Origin: an uncultured Eubacteriaceae bacterium | GTDB taxonomy: Bacteria; Bacillota; Clostridia; Peptostreptococcales; Anaerovoracaceae | DNA: 64,000 nt | Assembly (NCBI GenBank): GCA_903789635.1 | Contig: CAIFEY010000001.1 | Location: forward strand, 157,318-221,317 | Reading direction: 5' to 3' | In this document: in pieces, positions 35,383 to 43,774 of the stretch | How positions within the stretch are numbered: position 1 is the stretch's first letter | How the letters are laid out: each line of letters begins with the position of its first letter | Position numbers and translations under genes: made by a program | The notes under the pieces: model-generated | Databases searched by the model: none | What the model saw: only the letters and a program-made list of their open reading frames with translations | What the model was told of the DNA's origin: nothing

Positions 35383-36348
35383 ATGAATATGGCAGAGAAA
35401 ATGAACTGGAAGCGCGTGCTCGCGGTCGTGCTGATCGCCTCCACGGCGCTGATTTTCACTGGATGCGGAGCCAAGGGCAAGTCGGAAAGCGATCTGAAAT
35501 CGACCAAGACGTTCACCGGCAAGTATATCGTCTCCGCCAAGTATGCAGCAAAACAGGTGGGGAAGAAGAACGTCCTCTTTGTCGACTGCAGGGGCGACAA
35601 GTTCGCGAATAAGGGCACCGTCAAGGGCGCGATCGCGACGACCTGGCAGGACCTCTGCACGTGCGGACCGGAGTACGGCGAGGCAGGAGACAAGGACTGG
35701 GGCAAGATCCCGTCCCCTGCGGACCTGTCCAAGCGCCTGAGCAAGCTCGGCATGACCAAGACCAAGAACATCTATCTCGTCGGCCTTACGCTGACCGGAT
35801 GGGGCGATGACGCGCGCGTGCTCTGGGAGCTGAACGCAGCGGGATTCACCAAGGCGAGAATCGTCAACGGCGGTTACGAGGGCCTGGTCGACGCAGGCGT
35901 GAAGACGCAGAAGGGCGCATCCACACCGAAGCCGGCAGCCGTAAAGATCACCAAGATCAACTACGACCACACGATCACGACGGAGCAGCTGCAGAAGAAC
36001 TACAAGGACTATAAGATCATCGACGTCCGCACCAAGGCGGAGTACAACGGCGCGACCAAGTACGACGAGGCCAAGGGCGGCCACCTTCCGGGCGCGATCT
36101 TCATCCCGTACACGGATTTCTTCCGCGACAACAACACGCTGATCTCCAAGACCGACATCGACGCGATGATGAAGAAGGCCGGAATCACCAAGAACGACAA
36201 GATCGTCACCTACTGCACCGGCGGCATCCGTTCCGCGTACATCCAGCTGGTCCTGCAGATGAGCGGCTACAAGCATACGTACAACTACGACCAGTCCTAC
36301 TGGAGATGGTGCAGAGTCGGCAAAGTCTCCACGACCAAGGTGAAATAA
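35383..36348 (+). CDS. Lipoprotein with tandem rhodanese domains
   Basis: 321 residues. A signal sequence with lipobox IFTGC gives lipid attachment at Cys28. Two rhodanese domains follow (about 42-175 and 185-305). The first lacks a cysteine at the active-site loop (TLTGWGDDAR); the second has Cys278 in YCTGGIRSAY, as in thiosulfate and 3-mercaptopyruvate sulfurtransferases. It would sit on the outer face of the membrane. The next gene is a paralog with the same C-terminal motif but a cleavable signal. A possible promoter, TTGGTC-N18-GATAAT, lies at 35305-35334. Confidence 0.9.
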   Translation: MNMAEKMNWKRVLAVVLIASTALIFTGCGAKGKSESDLKSTKTFTGKYIVSAKYAAKQVGKKNVLFVDCRGDKFANKGTVKGAIATTWQDLCTCGPEYGEAGDKDWGKIPSPADLSKRLSKLGMTKTKNIYLVGLTLTGWGDDARVLWELNAAGFTKARIVNGGYEGLVDAGVKTQKGASTPKPAAVKITKINYDHTITTEQLQKNYKDYKIIDVRTKAEYNGATKYDEAKGGHLPGAIFIPYTDFFRDNNTLISKTDIDAMMKKAGITKNDKIVTYCTGGIRSAYIQLVLQMSGYKHTYNYDQSYWRWCRVGKVSTTKVK

Positions 36349-36514
36349 CGGTCTGATGGTCAGATGCATTGAAACATACGACCTGCCGAACTGCCGCGCT
36401 GACGGCACAGCGAATGGCGGCATTCTGAAAGACGGCCCGGCAGGCCGTCGATGCAATAACGCAATAACAATGTTCACTTAATGCTTTTTCATGTATAAAT
36501 GGGAGGATAAAGCA

Positions 36515-37486
36515 ATGGTTAAATCAACGAAACTGCGCAAGTTCGCGGTCGGCGCGCTGATCGCGGTCACGACAGTCTGCTTCCTCGGACTCGGACAGCC
36601 GGTCAATGCGGCGACTTCAACCTTCACGGGCAAGTACGTATACAGTGCTGCACAGGCGAAGAAGCTGGTCAATGCGAAGAAGGCAGTCCTGGTCGACACC
36701 CGCGGTGCGGATGTGGCTAAGAAGAGCGGAACGATCAAGGGTGCGGAGTGCATGGTCTGGCAGCAGATCTCACACTCACCGCTGACGGATGGCACCAAGC
36801 CGGGAGAGGCGAACTTCGCACGTTCCCTGTCCGCGAAGAAGATGGCCAAGGCGCTCGGAAAGCTCGGACTGGGAAAGAGTCAGAACATCATTCTCATCAG
36901 CTCCGGATATAAGACCGGCGGCTGGGGAGATGACGGACGCGTCGCATGGCAGCTGATCCAGTGCGGATATAAGAATGTACATGTCGTCAACGGCGGTATC
37001 CCGGCACTGAAGAAGGCGGGCATGAAGACCACCAAGACGCCGGCAACGTTCAAGGCGAAGAACGTCACGATCTCTAAGGTCAACACGACTTCTCACGACA
37101 TCACGACGGCTAGGCTGAAGAAGAACTTCTCCAAGTACACGATCATCGACTCTCGTACTGCTACGGAGTACAACGGAGCGAAATTGTACGGCGAGACGAA
37201 CGGCGGACACCTCAAGGGTGCGATCAACATCCCGTTCGCAAATATGTTCAAGAGCAACGGCCAGCTGAAGAGCAACGCAGCGCTCAAGAAGATGTTCAAG
37301 GCTAAGGGCATCGGAACGAACGATTATGTAGTCACTTACTGCACAGGAGGAATCCGCTCCGCATACATGCAGCTGGTTCTGCAGCAGCTCGGCTACAAGC
37401 ACACGTATAACTACGCAGAGTCCGCATACCGCTGGAGCAACACCGCTTCCGCAGGCACTGCAGATTACTGGGTTCAGCTCGGATAA
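36515..37486 (+). CDS. Secreted tandem rhodanese protein
   Basis: 323 residues. The signal peptide has a cleavage site after QPVNA (near residues 32-33) and no lipobox, so the protein is released or wall-trapped. Rhodanese domain 1 (about 36-172) has no active cysteine (GYKTGGWGDDGR); domain 2 (about 185-300) has Cys276 in YCTGGIRSAYMQLVLQ. GGGAGG precedes ATG 36515; ATG 36491 is upstream without a site. It is a tandem paralog of the preceding lipoprotein. Thiosulfate cleavage to sulfite, feeding AsrABC, is an attractive but unproven role. Confidence 0.9.
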   Translation: MVKSTKLRKFAVGALIAVTTVCFLGLGQPVNAATSTFTGKYVYSAAQAKKLVNAKKAVLVDTRGADVAKKSGTIKGAECMVWQQISHSPLTDGTKPGEANFARSLSAKKMAKALGKLGLGKSQNIILISSGYKTGGWGDDGRVAWQLIQCGYKNVHVVNGGIPALKKAGMKTTKTPATFKAKNVTISKVNTTSHDITTARLKKNFSKYTIIDSRTATEYNGAKLYGETNGGHLKGAINIPFANMFKSNGQLKSNAALKKMFKAKGIGTNDYVVTYCTGGIRSAYMQLVLQQLGYKHTYNYAESAYRWSNTASAGTADYWVQLG

Positions 37487-37543
37487 TCGGGTAAAAATGT
37501 TTTAGTCCGGCGGGGACACACGCCGGCGAAAAAAGCATAATCA

Positions 37544-37606
37544 GAATGGGACCGCATGCGGCGCGGCAGCTCGGCTGCCTCGCCCGTGTGAGGGCCCATT
37601 CTTTTC
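37544..37606 (+). terminator. Terminator after the secreted rhodanese gene
   Basis: A long hairpin with outer arms GAATGGG/CCCATTC and an inner GCGGCAGC-TCG-GCTGC, followed by TTTTCT. A second small hairpin CCGGCG-N8-CGCCGG precedes it at 37508-37527. Confidence 0.75.
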
Positions 37607-37647
37607 TGCTATTTACATGAAGATGCGATGCGGGATAAGGAGAGCGA

Positions 37648-38829
37648 ATGGGGATCGGACGCTGGAAAGATCAATTTAGGCAGCTGGGTCAGGATGCGGC
37701 GGAGTCGCTGCGGTTCGGCAAGCGGAACAGGAAGGCCATACGGCAGCTGAAGCAGACCATCCTGGACGAGTTTCAGCGCAGGGACGTCTGGGCGCTCCGC
37801 GACGCGGAGGTGCAGCGCCTGGCCGCGGGGCGGAAGATTTGGGCGATCAAGTGCCCGGCTCCGGACAACGAGAAGAAATACGAGTGGGGCGACTACGCCT
37901 ACTGCCTGTCGCTGAAGGCGGTGCTCGAGAGACTGGGTTACTATGTGATCCTTAACTGCCACGAGGACTGGTACGAGCCGGTTCAGGCGGATGTCGTGCT
38001 GGTCATGCGCGGCCGCTACGCCTATCATCCGGACAGGCGGAACGAGAAGTGCACGTACCTGATGTGGATGGTCTGCCATCCGGACATGGTCCCGGACGAG
38101 GAGTACGAGCTCTACGACCATGTCTACGTCGACTCGATTCCGCTCGCGGAGAAGCTGAACGCGCGCCTGAACGTCCCGGTCAGCGGGATGATCGTCGGCG
38201 CGGACGTGAGGGATTTCCATCCGGCGTCGTCCGCCGATGCTTTTGCAGAGACGGGAGAGACGGGAGAAACGGAAGAGACGGGCCGGGCAGGAGGGAACGG
38301 CAGTCCAGTCAATCCATCAGGTGAGGATAAGCCGCTGAAGTACGGATTGATTTTTGTCGGAAACACCAGGGGAGAGAAGCGGAACTGCGTCGCCTGGTGC
38401 GAGAAATACGGCATCCCGCTCGAGGTCTGGGGGAACGGATGGGAAAAGTTCTATCCGCGCGACACCAGGTATCTGCACTTCCATGGGCAGGCACAGTACG
38501 CGGACCTGCCGGAGCTCTACCGGAATTCAGCCGTCATCCTGAACGATCATTTTCAGGCGATGCGGGAGAGCGGCATGGTGAACAACCGGATGATCGAGGC
38601 TTCCGCGTGCGGCTGTCCGATCGTCAGCGACTACAGCCCGGAATATGAAAAACTCCCCGGATCGATTTCGTTCTATCACGGGGAGAAGGATTTCCAGGAG
38701 GCGGTCACGAGTGCGCTGGAGCATGCGGCGGAACGGAGAAGGCAGGCCGAGGCCAGCATCCCGCAGCTGCGGGATGGCTACTCCATGGACGCGTGCATCG
38801 GGCGCATGATCACGGAGCTGGATTTGTAA
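37648..38829 (+). CDS. CgeB-like glycosyltransferase
   Basis: 393 residues. The C-terminal half has the pattern of CgeB/group 1 glycosyltransferases (LIFVGNTRGEKR, YRNSAVILNDHF, NNRMIEASACGCPIVSD). A low-complexity insertion of about 30 residues (ETGETGETEETGRAGG) sits between the two Rossmann-like halves. It comes from a 9-bp repeat, GAGACGGGA, present in about four copies at 38248-38283. Copy number changes there would keep the frame. It converges on a GT2 gene; both may build a surface glycan. The start, GTG-free and clear, follows AAGGAG. Confidence 0.8.
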   Translation: MGIGRWKDQFRQLGQDAAESLRFGKRNRKAIRQLKQTILDEFQRRDVWALRDAEVQRLAAGRKIWAIKCPAPDNEKKYEWGDYAYCLSLKAVLERLGYYVILNCHEDWYEPVQADVVLVMRGRYAYHPDRRNEKCTYLMWMVCHPDMVPDEEYELYDHVYVDSIPLAEKLNARLNVPVSGMIVGADVRDFHPASSADAFAETGETGETEETGRAGGNGSPVNPSGEDKPLKYGLIFVGNTRGEKRNCVAWCEKYGIPLEVWGNGWEKFYPRDTRYLHFHGQAQYADLPELYRNSAVILNDHFQAMRESGMVNNRMIEASACGCPIVSDYSPEYEKLPGSISFYHGEKDFQEAVTSALEHAAERRRQAEASIPQLRDGYSMDACIGRMITELDL

Positions 38830-38867
38830 TTGGCTGTCAGCAGGTCTGATTAACTGAGCTGCAGGGA

Positions 38868-40592
38868 TCAGTCCTTGTTCTGCATCTTCCTGCGGACGGA
38901 GAGAGGGACGACCTTGCGGAAGACCCGGCGGTACAGCGGCGCGCGCTTCGGGAGCTTAGGCATCGGGCGCTGTTGCTCGTGCATGATGCGGGAGCAGGAG
39001 TGCAGGATGTTCTCCGGCAGTCCGCGGGAGCCTTCGGCCTCCAGGGCGCAGCGGATGAACGTGTCCTCGCGCACGGCGACCGGGATCGTGTTGTTGCGGA
39101 AGCGGTGCGAGGTCAGCACGGCGTCGAGCAGGCAGCAGTCCCTGGCGTTGTTTCCGCTGAAGTGGAAGCGTAGGCCGCGGATTGCGGAGGTCCGGAACAT
39201 CTTGTTCGAGAAGAACGCATCGAGCGGGAAGTACTCCTGCCGGTAGCCGATGTTGACGACGTCGGACTGTACGGTGTGTTTTTTGTCGAGAAGGACCGGG
39301 CGGGCGGAGGCCATGTCGAGGATATCGCCGTGCTCCATGTTCTCCAGGCGGTTGTAGAGCTGCCTCAGCAGGCGCATGTCGTAGATGATCGGCAGGTCCA
39401 GGAACGCGATGTACGGCGTGCGGGCCTGATCGAGGGCCTTCTGAAAGAATTCCCGCTCCTGATCCTCGGCGATGTACCTGATGTTGACGTTCTGCGGGAC
39501 ATCCTGGAATTTGGTCGGCAGAACCACCTGAAAACAAGGGAAAATCTGACCGATGAGGTTGTCGAGCAGCGTGCGCACCTGGTACTTGGAGTACTTCGGC
39601 GACACGGCGATCGTCAGGATCGGGTATTTCACGAAGTCCTCCGGGCTGCGCAGGATGCCGTTCCGGAACATGTCGGAGCTGCTCAGGATGATCTCCTCGC
39701 GGCGCTGCTCGTCCAGTCCCTTCATGGCCTCGAGGATCGTCTCGTAGGCGAGATGGGTGGTCTCCGGGTCAAGCTCCCAGATCCTCCGGTAGTAGTCGCC
39801 GATCAGGACGGTCGAGACCATGCGCTGGAGCATGTCGTCGTGGTAGATGCGTCCCCAGCCCTCGGTCAGCTTCACCATCTCCTTGTAGGCGTCTACGGCG
39901 CTGGTGAGGTTCTCGACGCGGTTCTGCTGGGAGGCAGTCCTTCCGTCGAACGGCAGCGGCTTGTAGTAGTGGTAGACGATGTGCGGGCAGGTTACGATTT
40001 TGTCCACGTGCTGCAGGTATTCAAACAGGAAGACGCCGTCCTCCATGTGCAGGTACGGGCGGAAGCGGATGCTGTTCTCGCGGATGATGTCGGCGGAGAA
40101 CCACTTGTTCCAGAGCGTCTGGCCGTGCATGAAGTCGAGGTCGTTCCTCGGGATGACCGGATCCTGGCACATCTTCACGCTGCGGGGATTCTTATGGACG
40201 GTGAACCCGTCCCTGCGGTCGTACTGGCCGGCGACCATCCGGCAGTCCGGCACGAGCCTCCAGTATTCCATCATCTTCTCGTAGGCCTCCGGCGGGACCG
40301 TGTCGTCCGCGTCGCAGAACGCGATGATCTTACCCTGCGCCAGGTCGAGGCCGCGGTTTCTCGAGGCGGAGATGCCCTCGTTCGGCTGGGAGAAGAGGCG
40401 GAAAACCGGCTGCTTCTCGGTCAGGGTATCCATGAATTCGTGGATTTTCTGGACGGTGTCATCGGTGGATTCCGAGTCGATCAGGATGACCTCGAATTCG
40501 CTGAACGTCTGCATGAGCAGGGAGCGCAGGGTTCTCTTGATCGTTCTCGAGCTGTTGTATACAGGAATGATAACGGACAGCTGCATAAGCAT
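38868..40592 (-). CDS. Family 2 glycosyltransferase
   Basis: 574 residues. The N-terminal GT-A domain has SVIIPVYNSSRTIKRTLRSL, SQPNEGISASRNRGLDLA and the metal site FCDADDT. A second, less clear transferase-like region (about residues 320-520, LTIAVSPKYSKYQVRTLLDN) suggests a two-domain protein of the teichoic-acid or capsule type. AAAGGAG stands before the ATG; an in-frame ATG two codons later is equally possible. It probably adds sugars to a cell-surface polymer at the cytosolic face. Confidence 0.85.
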   Translation of the reverse strand: MLMQLSVIIPVYNSSRTIKRTLRSLLMQTFSEFEVILIDSESTDDTVQKIHEFMDTLTEKQPVFRLFSQPNEGISASRNRGLDLAQGKIIAFCDADDTVPPEAYEKMMEYWRLVPDCRMVAGQYDRRDGFTVHKNPRSVKMCQDPVIPRNDLDFMHGQTLWNKWFSADIIRENSIRFRPYLHMEDGVFLFEYLQHVDKIVTCPHIVYHYYKPLPFDGRTASQQNRVENLTSAVDAYKEMVKLTEGWGRIYHDDMLQRMVSTVLIGDYYRRIWELDPETTHLAYETILEAMKGLDEQRREEIILSSSDMFRNGILRSPEDFVKYPILTIAVSPKYSKYQVRTLLDNLIGQIFPCFQVVLPTKFQDVPQNVNIRYIAEDQEREFFQKALDQARTPYIAFLDLPIIYDMRLLRQLYNRLENMEHGDILDMASARPVLLDKKHTVQSDVVNIGYRQEYFPLDAFFSNKMFRTSAIRGLRFHFSGNNARDCCLLDAVLTSHRFRNNTIPVAVREDTFIRCALEAEGSRGLPENILHSCSRIMHEQQRPMPKLPKRAPLYRRVFRKVVPLSVRRKMQNKD

Positions 40593-40846
40593 GCATCTCC
40601 TTTCTATATGAACGCGCGGATCGTGTGCCGCGCAGGAGTGCCCGGCGGCCGTCCGAATAATTTCGTTGGGGTTTTGCGGTGGATTCAGTATGCAGAGCGA
40701 ATCTCTCCGAATCTCCGCTGTTCTTCCTCTATTGTATCATTAATCATTATACGTCGGAGGAATATTCTGTCGAAAAAATAGCGCCTCGGCGTTCAAACAG
40801 GCGTGCATGGCGCGGTGCGATGCACAGAAGGAGTTTGGTGGAAGGA

Positions 40847-41542
40847 ATGAAGCACAAGAAAATCTGGATATTCGTCGGGATCGTCGCGGTGATCCTGGTC
40901 TTAAATCACATCTTCGGATGGTCGGACTACCTGAGCGATCCGGACAATATGAACTTTCTGAAGACCATGGTGAAGGAAAACTTTTTGCTGGCGGCGCTGC
41001 TCTATATCGGCATCACGATCGTCAGTTCCGTGGCCCTCGCGGTGCCCGGCGTGACGTTTGCGATCCTGGCCGGGCTGATCTTTGGCCCTGTCGTGGGAAC
41101 GATGCTCTGCTGCATCGCTACGACGCTCGGCGCGATGCTCTCGTTCCTGGTCGGCCGCTACTTCCTGCAGGACTCCATCCGCCCCAAGGCCGTTGGGAAT
41201 AAATTCCTGAAGAAATGGCTCTTCGATGAGACCGGTCACAACCAGATGTTCATCCTGATGATCACGAGGCTCGTGCCGCTGTTCCCGTACAACCTGCAGA
41301 ACTTCGCCTACGGCATCACCGACATCGGATTCATCGAGTACTCCGTGGGCTCATTCCTGTTCATGATCCCGGGAACCGCGATGTACACGATCGGCACGGC
41401 AGGCCTCGCGGACGCCAAGAACCGATGGCTCTACCTCGGCATCGCGCTCGTGATCGCGGTCGTCGTCATCGCCGTCGGCATGATATTAAAGAAGAAATAC
41501 GTTCAGCCTGATAAGCCTGAAAACGGAAAGGAAGAAGAATGA
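40847..41542 (+). CDS. VTT-domain (TVP38/TMEM64, DedA-like) membrane protein
   Basis: 231 residues from this ATG. It has about five membrane helices with the VTT core: FAILAGLIFGPVVGTMLCCIATTLGAMLSFLVGRY, written in pieces as FAILAGLIFGP and GAMLSFLVGRY, then RLVPLFPYNLQNFAYG. Such proteins are linked to lipid scrambling or flipping of lipid carriers. The start is uncertain: GTG 40838 has AGAAGGAG at a short gap, ATG 40847 a long one. It overlaps the following Fe-S protein gene by 4 nt, hinting at joint function. Confidence 0.85.
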   Translation: MKHKKIWIFVGIVAVILVLNHIFGWSDYLSDPDNMNFLKTMVKENFLLAALLYIGITIVSSVALAVPGVTFAILAGLIFGPVVGTMLCCIATTLGAMLSFLVGRYFLQDSIRPKAVGNKFLKKWLFDETGHNQMFILMITRLVPLFPYNLQNFAYGITDIGFIEYSVGSFLFMIPGTAMYTIGTAGLADAKNRWLYLGIALVIAVVVIAVGMILKKKYVQPDKPENGKEEE

Positions 41543-42537
41543 TGAACGCAGACAAAGAACGGACGCTCGATACGTCTAAATGCATCCGCTGCGGGAAGTG
41601 CCGCGACGGCTGTACTTTCCTGACAAAATACAACCTTCTCATCGGAGATGAGGATCAGCTGAGAGACGTCGCCTATCACTGCTTCCTCTGCGGGCGCTGC
41701 ACCAGGGTCTGCCCGGTCAACATCGACGGCCGCCAGATCTTCATGAACCTGCGCGAGGACATCGCCGCGCAGGAGGAGAAGCGCATCATCAAGGAGCACC
41801 GCGCCCTGGTCTGGGAGAAGAACCACTATAAATACCGGAACTACAAGAACGCGGAGTCGAAGCAGGGGAACGTCCACAGCGTCTACTTCCCGGGCTGCAA
41901 CTTCCCGTCGCTCTTCCCGAAGACGAACGCGCTCCTCTCTAAGATTCTGTACGACGAGGCCGGCATCGGCACGGCGTACGACTGCTGCGGCAAGCCGATC
42001 GCGGAGCTCGGCCTGGAGAAGGACGCGCGCAGGATCGCCCGAGAGATCACGGAGAACCTGCAGAAGGTCGGCGTGGACGAGATCGTGACGGCCTGCCCGA
42101 ACTGCTTCTACCACCTGACGCCGCGCAGCGCCCTGAAGATTACGAGCATCTACGACAAGCTGACCGAGCTCGGAATCGGCGGGCAGATCGACCGCGACCT
42201 GCACTTCTACGTGCCGTGCCCGGATCGCGACTCGCATGCCTGGGTACGCTCGATCACGAGATTCGTCAAAGGCAAGATCATCATCGAGGACGAGCCGCAG
42301 TGCTGCGGGCTGGGCGGATCCGGCGGCGCCTGTGAGCCGGAGCTGGCAAAGGCCATGGCTTCCGCGTTCAACGGCCGCGATGGCGGCATCGACACCGGCT
42401 GCGCATCCTGCACCGGAAGCTTCACCCGCGCGGGCGGGGAGCTGCACCACATCCTCCCGGAGATCCTCGGCATTGAGGAGTCCCCAGACGTCGCCCGCTC
42501 CTACATGAACCGCGTCAGGACCAAGTGGAAGCGCTAG
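41539..42537 (+). CDS. (Fe-S)-binding oxidoreductase with CCG domains
   Basis: 332 residues. Two N-terminal 4Fe-4S motifs, Cys15/18/21/25 and Cys48/51/54/58, precede two cysteine-rich CCG domains (YDCCGKPIAE, ACPNCFYHL; then PQCCGLGG, CASCTGSF) as in heterodisulfide reductase HdrD, GlpC and LutA-type proteins. It probably passes electrons to or from a quinone or disulfide partner. No flavin partner is adjacent. The ATG overlaps the stop of the VTT gene, a pairing (VTT plus HdrD-like) that recurs in some Clostridia as far as I recall. Confidence 0.88.
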   Translation: MMNADKERTLDTSKCIRCGKCRDGCTFLTKYNLLIGDEDQLRDVAYHCFLCGRCTRVCPVNIDGRQIFMNLREDIAAQEEKRIIKEHRALVWEKNHYKYRNYKNAESKQGNVHSVYFPGCNFPSLFPKTNALLSKILYDEAGIGTAYDCCGKPIAELGLEKDARRIAREITENLQKVGVDEIVTACPNCFYHLTPRSALKITSIYDKLTELGIGGQIDRDLHFYVPCPDRDSHAWVRSITRFVKGKIIIEDEPQCCGLGGSGGACEPELAKAMASAFNGRDGGIDTGCASCTGSFTRAGGELHHILPEILGIEESPDVARSYMNRVRTKWKR

Positions 42538-42602
42538 GGAACAGCTTGAAATGCAGAACAGAAATACAACGCAGTACAATAATAAGGAGGGAATCGGATA
42601 TC

Positions 42603-43703
42603 GTGGAGAAGGAATTGATGGGTGACGAGAAGACAGAGGCGCTGCAGTCCGTGCCGGGACTGGCAGATTACGTGCGGCGCAGCGAGTACCGCGAGGCGCT
42701 CGGACTGCCGGAAGAACTCGAGGAGGAATACCGCCTGCTGGCGCAGGGCGAATACAACCGAAACTACGCGTTCGTCCACCCGCGGACGGGGAAGAAGCTG
42801 CTCCTGCGCGTCAACTTCGGCAGCCAGATGCACCTGAGCGACCAGATCGGGTACGAATACCACGCGCTGCAGGACCTGCAGGGCTGCGGCAGGACGCCGG
42901 AGCCGCTCTACGTGGACGGCAGCCTGCGCTCCCTGGATCACGGGGTCATGGTCATGGAATACCTGCCCGGCGAGGCGCTGCAGTACCGCAGACCGGGTGA
43001 TCTGCAGAAGGCCGCATATATTTTGGCCGACATCCATGCGGTCAGGCCTGCGCACCCGGACCGCCTCGTGCGCTCCGAGCACCCGCTGAAGGAGATGCTC
43101 GAGGAATGCGAGCAGATGCAGTCGGTCTACCAGGAATCCGATCTCGGGTCTGACCGGGTGAAGCGACTGATCCGTGAGTGCCTAGACCGCGGACACGCTG
43201 CGGCGGAAAAGTTCGAGGCAGATATCCCGTACCGCTGCCTGATCAACACGGAGCTGAACAACACGAACTTCCTGATCAATCCGGACAGTTCGGACCCGAC
43301 GGAAGGCGCCGCTTCCGGTGTGTCGGCAAAGGAAACGTACCCAGGGAATTACCTGATCGACTGGGAGAAGCCGCTGTACGGCGATCCCGCGCAGGACCTC
43401 GGCCACTTCCTCGCCCCGACGACGACGTTCTGGAAGACGGACGTGATCTTCACGGAGGAGGAGAAGGATGCCTTCCTCCGCGCCTACATGGAGGCGGCCG
43501 ACGGGCGCTTCTCCCTGGAAGGCCTGGAGGAACGGGCGAACGTCTTCGCCAGGCTGACCTGCCTGCGCGGCATCACCTGGTGTGCGATGGCCTGGGTGCA
43601 GTACCGCCGGCAGGAATCAGGCGGACTGAAAAACGCATCGACGGCGGCCAAACTCGACGCCTACGTCGATCCCGAATTCATAGAAAAATACGGACTGCTG
43701 TAA
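42603..43703 (+). CDS. Kinase-fold phosphotransferase (APH/choline kinase type) with altered catalytic loop
   Basis: 366 residues from GTG 42603 (AAGGAGGG upstream); ATG 42618 is an alternative. The N-lobe has RVNFGSQMHLSD (lysine replaced near the expected site) and VMEYLPGEAL as hinge. The catalytic loop, usually HGDxxxxN, reads LINTELNNTNFLIN, so the base Asp is replaced by Glu and His by Asn. The metal loop is LIDWEKPLYGDPAQDLG. Small-molecule kinase activity is possible but less sure than for normal members. The stop codon lies in the loop of the terminator that follows. Confidence 0.78.
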   Translation: MEKELMGDEKTEALQSVPGLADYVRRSEYREALGLPEELEEEYRLLAQGEYNRNYAFVHPRTGKKLLLRVNFGSQMHLSDQIGYEYHALQDLQGCGRTPEPLYVDGSLRSLDHGVMVMEYLPGEALQYRRPGDLQKAAYILADIHAVRPAHPDRLVRSEHPLKEMLEECEQMQSVYQESDLGSDRVKRLIRECLDRGHAAAEKFEADIPYRCLINTELNNTNFLINPDSSDPTEGAASGVSAKETYPGNYLIDWEKPLYGDPAQDLGHFLAPTTTFWKTDVIFTEEEKDAFLRAYMEAADGRFSLEGLEERANVFARLTCLRGITWCAMAWVQYRRQESGGLKNASTAAKLDAYVDPEFIEKYGLL

Positions 43704-43722
43704 CAGCAGTCCGTATTTATTT
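43687..43722. terminator. Terminator overlapping the phosphotransferase stop codon
   Basis: A perfect 14-bp stem (43687-43700/43704-43717) has only the stop codon TAA as its loop, followed by a T-rich tail. The last codons of the gene form the left arm. It probably also stops the converging transporter gene. Confidence 0.85.
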
Positions 43723-43774
43723 TCCGGAAAATAAGGGGGTTGTCCGGATTTGGTATCAATATTTAGATTTAGGT

